Both the position numbers and the translations under genes were made by a program. Shown here in pieces: positions 9,191-19,557 of a stretch of 36,339 nt of DNA (positions are counted from its first letter, which is position 1; each line of letters opens with the position of its first letter). The notes under the pieces were generated by a model. The model saw only the letters and a program-made list of their open reading frames with translations, had not been told where the DNA came from and did not search any database. The stretch comes from Chara braunii (lineage: Eukaryota; Streptophyta; Charophyceae; Charales; Characeae). The stretch covers positions 883,018 to 919,356 of the forward strand of contig BFEA01000270.1 of the NCBI GenBank assembly GCA_003427395.1, in the 5' to 3' direction.

Positions 9191-10668
9191 ATTTCTTCTG
9201 TCTGAGGGACAGAGAGGCGGTTGTCAGTGCTGATCTTAGGCCTTCAAAAGGCCACATGGCTCTTGTTCCATTCACTGTTTTGCAGAGTGTGGCCCCATTC
9301 GACTAAGGCGCCATCCTACACTCCAAGAAATGAATGGAGAGTCGCCAGAAAGATTCCTCTGATGGGACTCTTCGAGATTGGAGTCCCAGCCAAGATTTCT
9401 CCATCCTCACTGGCAAGTGCTCATGAAGGCTTCAGCTTTAATAGGCTTTGTTTGTCAAAAAGAGAATTATGTTCGCATCGCGCCTGGTCGCTGTCAAAGT
9501 TGAGAGTAGGTGGAGCGAAGACACAAAAAAGTTGGTTTTTGAGAGGCTGATAACACCTTGCCTGCTCTCCATTCTGGAATGGACTGGAGTGTGATGTTCA
9601 ACCTCACGCCCTGTCCTGTCCTTTGGTCGGAGTGATAATTTGTGTGGAATAGGCCCTGAAGGACAGAAGGATGGGGTGTGCTAAGGATTTTTGGGAATAT
9701 TGAGTGTTGGGCCATAGACGGAACTGAAAGTCCCCATGCGTTTACAGTTTTAGTGAGGAAGGACCATGGTCGTGCGGGAAAGAAATGGTGCGCTACTTTC
9801 AAATGTTCACTTAATCCGAAAAGTATATTTGCACTTCCATGCAAGCTTCTCGTCGTCTTTTCTAACAGAAGGGCGGAGGTACACACGTGGGATCTTTTTC
9901 GAATTAAGTCCCGACGTCGTTCGCTACAGCGTTCAGAATCTGATGTGGATGGTCTCAGCCTGGTCGCTCTTTCCCTGTGCTCGTCCTCGCCATGTGTTTG
10001 GTAGCGGAACCCCTTCTCCTGATAACGCTTGGTGCAGCAACAATCGCTGCACAGGGTGTTGGGCCAGCAGGGCGCTACTGGCGTCCACGGGATGACAATA
10101 AGTTCGTTAAGGCAATAATAAAGACTACGGGGGAAAGTGGGTATCGATAATGACAAAACCAGTGCCCACGAACTCCGAACACCTCGTCCGCCAATCTTGG
10201 CGACGGCTTCTTGTACATCCCACTCGTAGACATGTGTCCTTTCCTCGTTATACGGGCATGTTGCGATGGGGATGCGGGGAGTTGGCACTCAGTCTGTTGG
10301 GGCAATCGGTCTACATGGCATAAGCAAACTATGAGTACGTGAATCTACCCAATTGGTTGTTCATTCACAAAAGTAAACAGTTGCAATGCTACGCGCTTTA
10401 TTGCCTTTCATCCATCCGGCGAACTGATCAAAAAGAAAAGTGTGAGTACGATCCAATCATAGCGACAATCATCATTCATTAAGGGAGCGACAAGCATGCA
10501 TTCCCATAATCTCAGTGGGATTTTAGCGGAGTTTGCCCAACCGATGCACATGTGCAACAAACCTCACATACACGAATCCTCAGTTGTTCGAGAGACACAT
10601 CAACAACCGAAGAAGAAAACCGATTAAGATCTCCTGGTGCTTACTAGTCCCTTTAATTTCAACGATGC
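9191..10668. other. Long spacer with one unassigned open frame (minus 10288-9494)
   Basis: The minus-strand frame 10288-9494 is open for 264 codons, long for chance, but begins at GTG rather than ATG. The translation is rich in Trp, Cys, His and Ser with no domain I recognise. Competing plus-strand frames at 9678-10095 are also unrecognisable. It could be an exon, a decayed transposon fragment or chance. I do not call a gene. Confidence 0.35.
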
Positions 10669-10736
10669 TTGATCGTGTGAGATCCGATTGAATAACGAGG
10701 CTCGATCGTGTGAGACCCGATTGAATAATAGAGGCA
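10669..10736. repeat. Direct repeat, two copies, 33-bp offset
   Basis: GATCGTGTGAGA(T/C)CCGATTG followed by AATAA occurs at 10671 and 10704. Confidence 0.9.
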
Positions 10737-12615
10737 AGCGAGATGAAGGAAATCTCGGGTCATTTTGGCATTCATCAGATAGATAAGAGCAAGGGAATGA
10801 GAGAGAGAGAGAGAGGGGGATGAAAGCGTAGCTTAACCAAAGAAGAGGACCAAGAAGAGAGGGAGAGAACTGTGGTCATACAGACAATCTTGAGGGGGAG
10901 CACTCCGCTATTCGTCGGGGACTTAGCTTCTGAGAACCAAAGGAAGAAGAATCTGAAAATCAAGGCGCACCGGCGTTCTGCTCTCTGATAATGGCCCCTG
11001 GCCATGCAACCACTCGTACACACACACTCTTCTCATTCCGGTACTGATGATCATGGCCGCCACGTACCAACCTCCAAACCACAGCGATCGTCACCCCGCC
11101 AACTCAGCTTTTGCACCAACTTGCACAGTCGCGACCACCCGGCGCACAACCTTGCATACATTGTCGTTGGCTTGTCAGGACTTTGACTCCCTACTTGCAC
11201 ATCACCTAGCCACGACTTCCCTAGACCTGGCAGATGGGTTGAGAGAGAGTTTTTCGGACACGCTTGCGGGTTTTATAATTGCAAAGAGGGAGATAAAAGA
11301 TGGGAGGGAATGAGGCGTGGTACGAGGAGGTGAAGCGAGAGTTTGCGGTAATCGCCTGGGGAAAGCTATATCGATCCTCGAGAGTCTTTCGCAGCCAATC
11401 AGATTGTAGCGTCCTCCTTACATGACATCGCCTGACGGCTTCGAATACCCAAGCGGGAGATCGGTAGGGAGTTCTTGTATGGGGATGAAGGTGGGAAGGA
11501 GGAGAGCGCTATGAGAAGCGTGGAGCGGGACCAAGATTCAGACGAGGAGGAGTGGGGGCAAAGCGCGAAGGGGGAGGGGATGGAAAACAGTCACGGGTGA
11601 AGGAGGGAAGGCGCAAAGATGAGAAGGGTGAAGACAGCATGGGTCGTAGTGGGAACCGGGGAAAGCATGCATGCATGGCACTTGGTGCAGAAAAGAAAAA
11701 GGCACTGAAACAATCACGTTTCGTCCATCCTAGTTCTAAAATTGTTTCAAGATTGAAAAATTCAAAACCAACCTTAGCACACAGAATTGAGCACGAAAAA
11801 CGGCTATCTAGCTTCCTACAGAAAATTCACAGATCTTTCAGGGGCGAGTGTGGGAACATTCACTTGCAAGAACACGTCAGCGGGAAGAATGCCCATAATT
11901 TCCAAAGTTCGCAACTGCCAAACAAAATTCCTAGTGCGCTCGCTAAGGCACAAGTTATTCCTACTTAGATGTGTGGATTGCCGAAAGGAAATTGCAAAGA
12001 AATCCAAAGAAACATTGTTGTAGACGTGAGAGGGCCTGGTTGTCCTGCGATTCTGTGCACGGAGGGGATAGCAAAAAGGAAGGGGTACCCAAAAAAGCCC
12101 AAGAGAAATCCGAAGAGTAGGAATAACAAAAACTCAGGGCTTCCGAAGATTGTTCGGTTACAGAAACAGGTACGTCACAGGAGGGAGACCCAATCTCTTT
12201 TCGTTCTGAGAGACATACTAGTATTCATCAGTGCATATCTCAGGCCTTAAACCACCAGTACTTTCAACAGCCAAGTTTGTATGATGTGGCCATGATTGCA
12301 CCACATCTTTTGGAGCTCAGCAGTGCAGGCGGTAATGTCCGGTGGCGCCAGCCAAAAGAAGGAAAAAGAAAATTCCGGACCCATTTTTGTTTTGGCGCAC
12401 AGCTGAAATCCACTTCAGGGAAAGGAGGCCTCGAAGTACCAGTGGTTTTATACAATAGGTCGTTCATCCGTTTGTCGATGAACTTCCTCTTCCTTTACAT
12501 CCCCCTTTTCTTCTTTTTGTTTCCTGCCTTCCCCGCACAGACACACAAACAACACCAAACCTTCCAGAACAAGGTCAATCCCAAACACATTTTTTTTCCA
12601 ATCCCGAAGCTCACA
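10737..12615. other. Long spacer, no gene recognised
   Basis: A short GA run lies at about 10798-10815. Plus-strand frames at 11552-11968 and 11969-12250 are basic (Lys/Arg-rich) but show no family motif, and the first lacks an ATG start. Nothing else stands out. Confidence 0.45.
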
Positions 12616-12985
12616 CTTCAAAGACAATTATTCTCCTTTTCGTGACTTCACACTCCAGTGGGCACTGCAACGTTCCTTTCTTTGCCATCATTTGTCTCCA
12701 CCTTTTAGTGAACCTTCGGTGTACCACACTTCGAAGACAATCATTCTCCTTTCCGAGACTTCACACTCTGGTGGGCACTGCAACCTTCCTTTCTTTGCCA
12801 TTATTCGTCTCCACCTTTTAGTGCACCTTCGGTGTACCCGCTTTTCATGACTTGACACTCGAATAATCACTTGGAACCTTCTTCACCTGCTGTGTGCTCA
12901 ACGTTTCACTGGCATGGCTTGAAACTCCAATAGGCACTTCAACAACCTTCCTCTCTTTGCCGCCATTGGTTCCCGCCTTTTATTC
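12616..12985. repeat. Degenerate tandem repeat, unit about 113 bp
   Basis: CTTC(A/G)AAGACAAT(T/C)ATTCTC occurs at 12616 and 12729. Each is followed by GACTTCACACTC, GGGCACTGCAAC, CTTTCTTTGCCAT and CACCTTTTAGTG in the same order. More diverged partial copies follow from about 12840 and 12911. No coding signal is visible. Confidence 0.85.
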
Positions 12986-13088
12986 GACCTGCAGTGTGCT
13001 CCCCTCCTCGATCATCCTTCCACTTGCGCCTGCATCTCAGATACTTATGATTCTTAGGGATCTGCCATCTGGGAAGCAATACAAACTG

Positions 13089-13090
<2 letters not shown>

Positions 13091-13144
<54 letters not shown>

Positions 13145-13145
13145 N

Positions 13146-13184
<39 letters not shown>

Positions 13185-13191
13185 TGTGTGT
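13091..13191. repeat. (CT)n-(GT)n compound microsatellite with an N
   Basis: A CT array with one undetermined base at 13145 passes directly into a GT array. The true length is uncertain because of the N. Confidence 0.95.
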
Positions 13192-13442
13192 GCGGAAGAA
13201 AAAAGGGTGCGTTCCTCAAGTCTAACTGTGGTGATTAAGGCACGTTAGTGGATTTTCCGAGTTTAGAGGTCGGATATTATGAAAGATTTAGGTGCAAGAT
13301 ACTCTCTGTGAGGTGGTCAGATGGGTGTAGATGGGAAACGAAAGGTACAGGCATGAAGAAGCAAAGTGACCATTGACCGCGTGAAATTCTCAGTTGCTGC
13401 TCGTGTAGAGGGAACGCTGGAAGAGAAAACCATGAGAGAACA

Positions 13443-13620
13443 CTCAGTCGCTGTCTACACTGCAGGCAGCTTCCACATACTCCCCTGGTCCGGATGTTGA
13501 TCTCTTTTCTTTTCCCCTTCTTATATTGGGGTCCACACTCAGTTGATGTCTACACTGCAGGCAGCTTCCACATGCTCCCCTGGTCTGGATGTTGATCTCT
13601 TTTCTTTTCTCCTTCTGTTT
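13443..13620. repeat. Tandem duplication, unit about 95 bp
   Basis: The segment containing GTCTACACTGCAGGCAGCTT, then CTCCCCTGGTC and GATGTTGATCTCTTTTCTTT, is present twice (offset 95 bp). The copies differ at few positions. Confidence 0.9.
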
Positions 13621-13848
13621 TTTGGCGGCTCATCGTGATGAAAGTCCAGACATGAAGAACCCCAGTGCTAAGGCCCTGATTCCACCACCAGGTTCAATAT
13701 ACTCACCAACGAAATCCGCCGAATGGCCAAGTCCACCAGAGCCCTCTTTTTCGGAGGGTCAGCTGGAGTGAGTGCAGACTTCGGTGACGAAGCTCGCCTC
13801 TGTCATTATTGGTGAGTAAACTTTAAGTTGGAGGGACATTCCAACTTA

Positions 13849-14210
13849 GGGGCTCGTTCGACACTCCTCGGGTGCGTAAAATCCCCGAGGAATTGTTCGT
13901 TCCACCTATCCTCGGGGATGCAGTCGGTAAAAAAAAAAAAGTTAAAACATGCAGAAGGAAGTTCCTTGGGCTCCGAGGATTCCCCAGCCATTTCTTCCTT
14001 TTGCCCAAGAAGGTCCCTTGGGCAAAAGGAATCCGCGTGCACATGGGTAGAGAGACGTTACAACCGAGAATCTGGATCGTGGCGGCACCCTATTGGCTGA
14101 ATGCCTCAAGCAATTTTTTTTTTTTTTCTCTTTTCTTCTTTTTTTTCTGACATCGCTCCGAGGAAACGTCCTGGGGCGACATCCCCGAGGACAGGTGGAA
14201 CGAAGGGCCC
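13849..14210. mobile_element. 362-bp hairpin element with nested inverted repeats
   Basis: The outer left end GGGGCTCGTTCGACA and the outer right end GGTGGAACGAAGGGCCC are related inverted repeats. Inside, TTCGTTCCACCTATCCTCGG (left) pairs with sequence near 14175-14203. An A-run near 13930 faces a T-run near 14116-14150, so most of the element could fold back. Two smaller perfect hairpins are nested within: 11-bp arms at 13881-13891 and 13909-13919, and 15-bp arms at 13995-14009 and 14017-14031. TTA precedes the left end, but I see no TTA after the right end. No coding capacity is present. Confidence 0.65.
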
Positions 14211-14353
14211 AATGTTCTCTCTGGTGCAGTACCTTTCCTTGGGATGTATCTGGCTGGCGCTCATGCCCAGGTCCGGCCTCCTGTTAACCGGTGGGCAATT
14301 TTTGTTTTGCCTGGGAAAGGTACTGGCGGTTTACAACTGACAGGCAGGATTTT

Positions 14354-14414
14354 TTTAACCCTCTCTCTTTTTTCTTTTTTTCTTTTTTTCTTTTTTCTTT
14401 TTTCTTTTTTTCTT
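14354..14414. repeat. Polypyrimidine (TTTTTC)n tract
   Basis: An almost unbroken run of T with periodic C on the plus strand. A similar T tract passing into (TG)n lies at about 14950-14982. Confidence 0.85.
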
Positions 14415-15060
14415 CTGCAAGGCCTCAATCCCGGTGCTGGTAAGAGAACCACCAGAATTGAGGCTTTGGCTGTAGGGCTTCTCCATATATTGGTGGGGAG
14501 CGACACCTGCTGGGAACGGGTTCCAGCGTCCCTTGGATACATGATCTCAGTTCAGTGTTTCTCGGGACTGTGGCCATTTCAGTTCCATACTTGGAGTCTG
14601 CCACCGTCTTTCCCTTCCTCTTTTTTCTTGTCTTTCCCTTATAAAGGGCTTATCCAGAAAAGTTATGCAAAGAAGCTTTCTATGGGCCTCCCTCCTCCTC
14701 CCTTGTGTTGTGCTGGTGAGGGTCCAGGGTTAGGGATATATGAAGCGAGGACCACTGCAGGGCCCACCGAGGGTAGGTTCATGGTAGGAAAGCATGAACC
14801 TAGCTGCCAACATGGCCGCGTGCTTGCCTTCACATCATGAACCTAGCACCAGTGTGGCCTCGTCCTATATATCTCCTACGCATCCAGATTCATGTTCAAG
14901 GGATCAACAGTTATGGAATGTAGCCTGCCACTGTCTCCTCTCTCTTCTTTTTTTTTTTTTTGTGTGTGTGTGTGTGTGTGTGTTTTGTTTCTTTGCCACT
15001 TTTGGTGGTGGCGGTCCCACCACTGCCGCGTCCCGTGAGAGGTACCACTGTCTGAATTTA
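14415..15060. other. Spacer, no gene recognised
   Basis: Short frames show no protein motif. CATGAACCTAGC occurs twice (about 14794 and 14837). CATCCAGATTCATGTTCAAG near 14882 resembles the family 1 subterminal motif and may be a fragment. Confidence 0.4.
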
Positions 15061-15063
15061 CCA

Positions 15064-15295
15064 GGGGCGAGGTCCCACTAGCAAAGGGGATTGGATTAAG
15101 CTCCTGAATGTGGACGTGTTTTAAGCAAAGATGCGGAAAAGCAGTTCAATCTCGATTTTCTGCACCTTCCTTCAAACACGTACGGATTCAGGCGCAGTGC
15201 GATCTTGATTTTCTGCACCTTCCCACAAACAAGTCCGGATCCAGGCGTTCTTTCCAATCCTCTTTGCTAGTGGGACCTCGCCCCCAGGGTATGTA
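15064..15295. mobile_element. Foldback element, family 1, copy c
   Basis: The left end GGGGCGAGGTCCCACTAGCA and the right end GCTAGTGGGACCTCGCCCC are near-perfect inverted repeats. Both arms extend into CTGAATGTGGACGTG-like sequence on the left and the matching CAAGTCCGGATCCAGGCG on the right. The middle carries an internal duplication containing GATTTTCTGCACCTTCC twice, which makes this copy longer than the 160-bp copies. TTA precedes the left end (15058-15060). Confidence 0.85.
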
Positions 15296-15330
15296 TCCAC
15301 ACGTGTAGGGGTAGGCATTATGTTCTGCTA

Positions 15331-15378
<48 letters not shown>

Positions 15379-16044
15379 AACTGATCAGAACAGATATTGC
15401 ACTTTTTTTTCTTTTTTTTTCAAGACCATTCAGTCACTGATCTGCACGCCGGATCACGTCGTAAGAGCAGCAACCTGTGTGGGAGTTGCAGGCACTACAA
15501 GTGGCAGCAGTTCGGAAGCCATCCTTGGGGCACACACACTGTGGTATGACGTTCGATGTTAAACTACCAGTAGCTCCCATCCTCTTTTCTTCAGCTGGGA
15601 CTTTGCCTTTCCCTTGCATCCCAAGGGGACAAGGCCTCTCCTCAGTTACTTGTAGCCACCTGCCATTTTGGTGCAGGAGTGCACACTGAGGGTACCGCCG
15701 AAACTCGTGTTATTATCAAGGAATGCGGGTGTACACTGGCATTTATCTAAGTGCAATTAATGCACACTCTTTTTTGTCCCCATCTTTTTTTACCTCTTCT
15801 TTCTGATAGGCATATTTTTTTATATTTTTTTTTCTCAATGCACAGACACTTCAGACAGCCTGCAGAAAAGGGAAGCGACAATTGCTGCCCAAAAGGAGAT
15901 TTCAAATTGCACCTTTTTTTTCTCTTTTTTAAAGTTTTTTTCAATGCCGCAGCTGCCCTCGGGGGATCTCCTGGTATTTGAAAAGATACAGACTATTACA
16001 GAGAAGATGAGCCTCACATCATGGCCTGCTGTAAAAAAGATGGA

Positions 16045-16048
<4 letters not shown>
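15296..16048. other. Spacer with (CT)n at 15336-15375
   Basis: Apart from the CT array and T-rich runs (15401-15420, 15815-15833), nothing is recognisable. A minus-strand frame at 15619-15434 has several cysteines but no identifiable domain. Confidence 0.45.
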
Positions 16049-16097
<49 letters not shown>

Positions 16098-16100
16098 NAA
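16049..16100. repeat. Poly-A tract with an N
   Basis: About 50 A with one undetermined base at 16098. It gives a spurious poly-Lys frame. No SINE or LINE body with which it could be a tail is evident on its 5' side. Confidence 0.9.
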
Positions 16101-16148
16101 GGGAAGCTAAAAAGCCAAATTATTACTGGTAAGTAATTTAGGCAATGC

Positions 16149-16287
16149 CAGGGCATACTCGCACCAGGTCTCTTTTGAATGAGCTATGGTCGTATTTGTC
16201 CGCCGAATTCATGTCAGTGCGTGCGTCTGTAATTGCAGTCAGATACATCCAGGAAAGTCCTATGTCTTCACCCGCATAGAACGCCTG
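16149..16287. mobile_element. Foldback element, family 2, reversed copy
   Basis: The left end CAGGGCATACTCGCACCAGG is the family 2 terminus. The core TTGCAGTCAGATACATCCAG at about 16232-16251 is the reverse complement of the core at 21915. The right terminus AGAACGCCTG is a weaker match to the family end, so the right boundary is approximate. Confidence 0.6.
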
Positions 16288-16575
16288 TCATTATTTCTGC
16301 ATACCTTATCTGATTTAGGTAGTGAAAGACGGCAGTGCACCCCCAAGCCTCTTTTTGTCGAGGCGGATGCTACCTGCGGGACAAGCTTTGCCGACACAGC
16401 AGCTCTATGCTTTCCACCCTCCCCCCTTTCGGCTCGCACTGCCAGCCATTTTGGTCCGGTAGGCCCGACCCTCCGGACTCTCCGAACGAGCCGATTTTGA
16501 TTCTGAAGTTTGCCCGGGCCATGTACTAGTGTTATAGCTATAGTGCACCACTACTACTTCCTCAGGTTGTTTTCA

Positions 16576-16754
16576 AAAAAAAAAAAAAAAAAAAAAAAAA
16601 AAAGCCGTAGTGATCGGGCGTTCTATTTGGGGAAGATGGGTGTGAGTATAGGCCCTCAAAAGACACAGAAAAAAAAAGGTAGCTGGACGTGTCTCTGAAG
16701 TTTTTGGCATAGATCTAACTCATTGGCCCCTGCGTGATGTCCGAATAGAACACA
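16576..16754. mobile_element. Poly-A tract and candidate short inverted-repeat element
   Basis: A poly-A run at 16576-16603 is followed by GCGTTCTATTTGGGGAAG (about 16618). Its partner TGTCCGAATAGAACAC lies near 16739-16754 in inverted orientation, giving a possible element of about 137 bp. The same terminal words occur near 7485, 19401 and 26041. The evidence is a short inverted repeat only. Confidence 0.35.
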
Positions 16755-17004
16755 GCGGCCACCGACATTACGCGCTTCCGACGACATTTACTGGAGAAAC
16801 AGCAGAAAATATTTCCAAAGAAAGAAGATAAACCCCACAGCCATCATGGCACACCATACAGCCCATCGATTTTGAGTAACTTCTGCTGGTTTCTCCGGCC
16901 GTATTCTTTCCCTTTTATTCTTTCCCTTCATCCTTTCCTTTGGTTCTCGACAATCGTTTCGGCGCAGGTGCACCGCTTGCCATTTGCCGGAATCTTGAAT
17001 TCAC

Positions 17005-17165
17005 CGACTGGCCTAGCTCAGTTGGTACATCCAGGAAATGTTGAAATATACAGACAGACCTCAGTTCGAATCCCGATGGACTCAGATGAAGGGAATGAAA
17101 CGATTCTGAATTACCTTTACCTGGGGGCGGTGAATTCAGTGATGATATCTCAAGGGGACGGGGAG
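17005..17165 (+). mobile_element. tRNA-derived SINE, copy A
   Basis: A perfect A box, TAGCTCAGTTGG (17014-17025), is followed 38 bp later by a perfect B box, GTTCGAATCCC (17064-17074). These are the internal promoter elements of RNA polymerase III. The bases between and after them do not form a tRNA acceptor stem that I can see. The body after the B box (ATGAAACGATTCTGAATTAC, then TACCTGGGG and ATATCTCAAGGGG) recurs in part in the copies at 19105 and 22385. That repeated non-tRNA body marks it as a SINE. Confidence 0.8.
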
Positions 17166-17256
17166 TTGCATCCAGATGCATTATTCCAAATGTTGGCGGA
17201 TGGCACGTGGTTGAAGGCAACGCTTTATCGCCTCTCGAACACTGTTTGTCCTTGCT

Positions 17257-17338
17257 CAGGGCATGCTCACACTGGGACGAATCTGGGTGACTGAGGCGAG
17301 ATATGTCTTATTTCAAGTCCTAGTGTGAGTATGCTCTC
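17257..17338. mobile_element. Short foldback element, family 2
   Basis: CAGGGCATGCTCACACTGGG on the left is mirrored by CCTAGTGTGAGTATGCTCTC on the right. At about 82 bp it is the shortest copy and lacks the family core. It begins about 90 bp after SINE copy A. Confidence 0.7.
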
Positions 17339-17396
17339 AAAGGCCGTCCAATGCCCTCACATGGGTAGCAGCTTTGCCATTCTCTGCCCTGTGCTT

Positions 17397-17450
17397 TCTT
17401 CATCTACATCTACATCTACATCTGGACCTGGACCTGGACCTGGATCTCTA
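17397..17450. repeat. Hexanucleotide repeats (CATCTA)n and (GGACCT)n
   Basis: About four CATCTA units pass into about three GGACCT units. The following 17451-17947 has no recognisable gene. Confidence 0.9.
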
Positions 17451-17947
17451 TCTGTCCTCGAAAGTTCTCTGCTGGTGCCGTCGTTCCCTCCCTCTTCATC
17501 ACCTAACGTCCCCTCCCTGTTCTTCTTCTGAAAGCAGCCTCCCTGTTTTCTAAGTGCGACAGCAGCATCATTGACGCAGTAGCATGGAACTGTTCAGCGC
17601 ACCCCAGATAAGTCTTGGCCCTTGGGTTGTTTTTCTCCATCCGAAGCCAGGCTTCTTTCTCTTTTGTTTTGTTTTGCCGAAGGCGGGTTTCTTGATTAAC
17701 AGTTAATTACAAGGGTGTAGGAGTCGGCCACATCTGAGATGGGTGAAAAGCATCTTTAAAAATGCAAAGAAAAGAAAAAAAAAAATTCAAAAATCTTAAA
17801 CCACAAGTGCATTTCCTAGCCGTTTCTTCAAAGTTGCGGCTTGCGAGCTGCCGTAACTTTCTCGGCTTGGCTGAGCAACATGGCCGGCGGTGGCACCCAG
17901 GAGGCCCGGGGGCGCACCAGCCCCAGAGAAAAGTGCCTCGCCACCGC

Positions 17948-18013
17948 AGGCCAAGCCCCACTACAGTAGTAATGAGGTAAGCTCCTGTTGCTAGTGGGGG
18001 GACCTGGCCCCAG
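17948..18013. mobile_element. Internally deleted foldback element, family 1, copy e
   Basis: AGGCCAAGCCCCACTACAG on the left is mirrored by TTGCTAGTGGGGGGACCTGG on the right with only about 20 bp between. It looks like a terminal-only derivative of the family 1 element. Confidence 0.55.
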
Positions 18014-18087
18014 GGCTTTGAATAATGTCGATTCTGACCCCTCCACTTGAGCGAATGTTTATTGCACAGTGAATCTATGGTGGGCCT

Positions 18088-18202
18088 TCCTCCACTTCTT
18101 CTTTTTTTTGGACCACATCTTCCAAAAACAAGTTGAGGGGCTGTGCTAATCTTCTGTGTATCGTCCCAATTTTAGTGGATGTCCTGAAGGACAGTCCTCC
18201 AC
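18088..18202 (-). pseudogene. U6 snRNA retropseudogene with A-tail and target-site duplication
   Basis: Read on the minus strand, 18192-18110 matches U6 spliceosomal RNA. It starts GTCCTTCAGGACATCC (the 5' stem-loop), continues CTAAAATTGGGACGATAC, then ACAGAAGATTAGCAC and AGCCCCT, and ends in GTGGTCC. The invariant ACAGAGA box reads ACACAGA and the 3' third is diverged, so it is very unlikely to be functional. After the final GTCC comes A8 rather than the T-run that terminates real U6 genes, then GAAGAA. The 8-bp word TCCTCCAC flanks the copy on both sides (18088-18095 and 18195-18202). An A-tail plus a direct repeat are the marks of LINE-mediated retroposition. U6 pairs with U4 and U2 and forms the catalytic core of the spliceosome; this copy is a relic. 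Confidence 0.88.
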
Positions 18203-18267
18203 GTCTCACCAGACGTGCGAAAGTGGTGTCTGATCATATCAGCACCCTAGCAGCCGCTCGGGCTGTT

Positions 18268-18272
<5 letters not shown>

Positions 18273-18300
<28 letters not shown>
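18273..18300. repeat. Poly-A tract
   Basis: 28 A in a row. It lies about 70 bp beyond the U6 relic but on the wrong side and strand to be its tail. Confidence 0.9.
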
Positions 18301-19104
18301 CAGAGAATCGATCTTTTCCTAGAACATGGGAAGATACACTGTCATAATATTTTGTATTTTGTTCATATGGGGCGAGTAGTGGAGCCACACGCTACGATGT
18401 AAGCCACTAGTGCAACCCCCTGGGCATCTGAAACTCGTGCTCATGCCAATGGTGTCCCCCACTTCGATACGCACACGATGGGATAATCGTATTGGTTCCG
18501 ACGAAATGGGCTCAGTTGCTCTGGTGTTGATAGGAGTTGTGAACTCGTGCTTGCGTACCGCCTCTGCAAAGCAGAATTGCATGTCATGGCAAACACCTGG
18601 TGTGTCTCGCGGGGTCCACCAACTTGGGTTGCTTTCAGATTCCACTTTGGGTATCCTGAGTCCGCCAGCCAGGTTCAAGACAGTTTCCACCTTGCGTGTC
18701 CCCTCCAGGTTCCCCACCCAGGTTTTTCCTTGGGTCTCTGGTTCCACCCAGGTTTTTCCTTGGGTCTCTGCCAGGTTGCAGTCAAGGTTCACCACGGGTC
18801 GAGGGTTAAAACTGGGGTGAGAAGGGGGGGAAAAAAGGGAGGTGGTTCGAACTTGGGTTCCAAAAAGATGGATTGAACTGAGCACCAAACATTCCTGCAA
18901 TCAAAAGTGCATTGATGTTTCATCTGGGTTCCAACCCACGGCCTTCACCCGAAGCGAACGCTAGCTGTACTTTGGGCGACTTTCAGTCCAGATGCAGCGA
19001 TTAAGGACTGGGGGTTCACTTCCCGTGAAGACAGTAGGCCCTTGCCCAGTCAGGCCACTCGGGCAACCAAGGGCAACCAAGGGCTTGGTTGCCCAAGCGG
19101 CCGG
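18301..19104. other. Spacer with a short duplication
   Basis: A segment containing CCCAGGTTTTTCCTTGGGTC is present twice at about 18717-18768. CAGTCCAGATGCAGCGATTA near 18985 resembles a dispersed motif also seen near 19375. Frames on both strands lack recognisable domains. Confidence 0.45.
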
Positions 19105-19235
19105 GTGGACAGCCAAGGCACCATGCAATTCAGAAGTATTGTTTCATTCATCCGGTTCCATCATGTGGATTTGAACCAGGGTCTGTATTTCAGCACTCGT
19201 TGGGTGTACCAACTGAGCTAGGGTCATCGGTACTC
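19105..19235 (-). mobile_element. tRNA-derived SINE, copy B (minus strand)
   Basis: On the minus strand the A box TAGCTCAGTTGG (19220-19209) is identical to that of copy A, and the B box GGTTCAAATCC (19177-19167) follows 31 bp later. The body downstream contains GGATGAATGAAACAAT and TTCTGAATTGC, matching copy A. The 3' end near 19105 is a guess. Confidence 0.75.
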
Positions 19236-19455
19236 CAATATGTGGATTTCTGTCTGAGACTACTAGGGAAGTTTCCAACATGCATTTCGTTCCTGTCTCA
19301 TGAGTGGCAGCTACCGTCTTCACCCTAAAAGAACACCACTGGGTCATTAAAGCTGTGTATTTGTGCAACCTTCCAGTCCAGGTACAGCAATGATGACTGG
19401 GATTCTATTTTAGCGCAGACTGTCGCTTCTGTTTGGGTTCCAACTACAAGTTACC

Positions 19456-19456
<1 letters not shown>

Positions 19457-19497
<41 letters not shown>

Positions 19498-19557
19498 CAC
19501 ACACACACACGCACACACACACCCGCACACAGACACACACACACACACACACACACA
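19457..19557. repeat. (CA)n microsatellite, about 100 bp
   Basis: A long CA array with a few GC and CCG interruptions. It gives a Thr-His frame on the plus strand and Cys-Val on the minus strand, neither of which is a gene. Confidence 0.96.

Noticed and set aside
16049-16100. Poly-A tail of a retroposon
   Set aside because: No SINE, LINE or processed-gene body is visible on the 5' side, and no flanking direct repeat was found.
17005-17080. Possible genuine tRNA gene
   Set aside because: The A and B boxes are perfect, but I cannot form an acceptor stem, and the downstream body recurs in three other copies, which marks a SINE.
19457-19557. Possible telomeric or structured coding repeat
   Set aside because: It is a plain CA microsatellite with a few interruptions, not a telomere motif.
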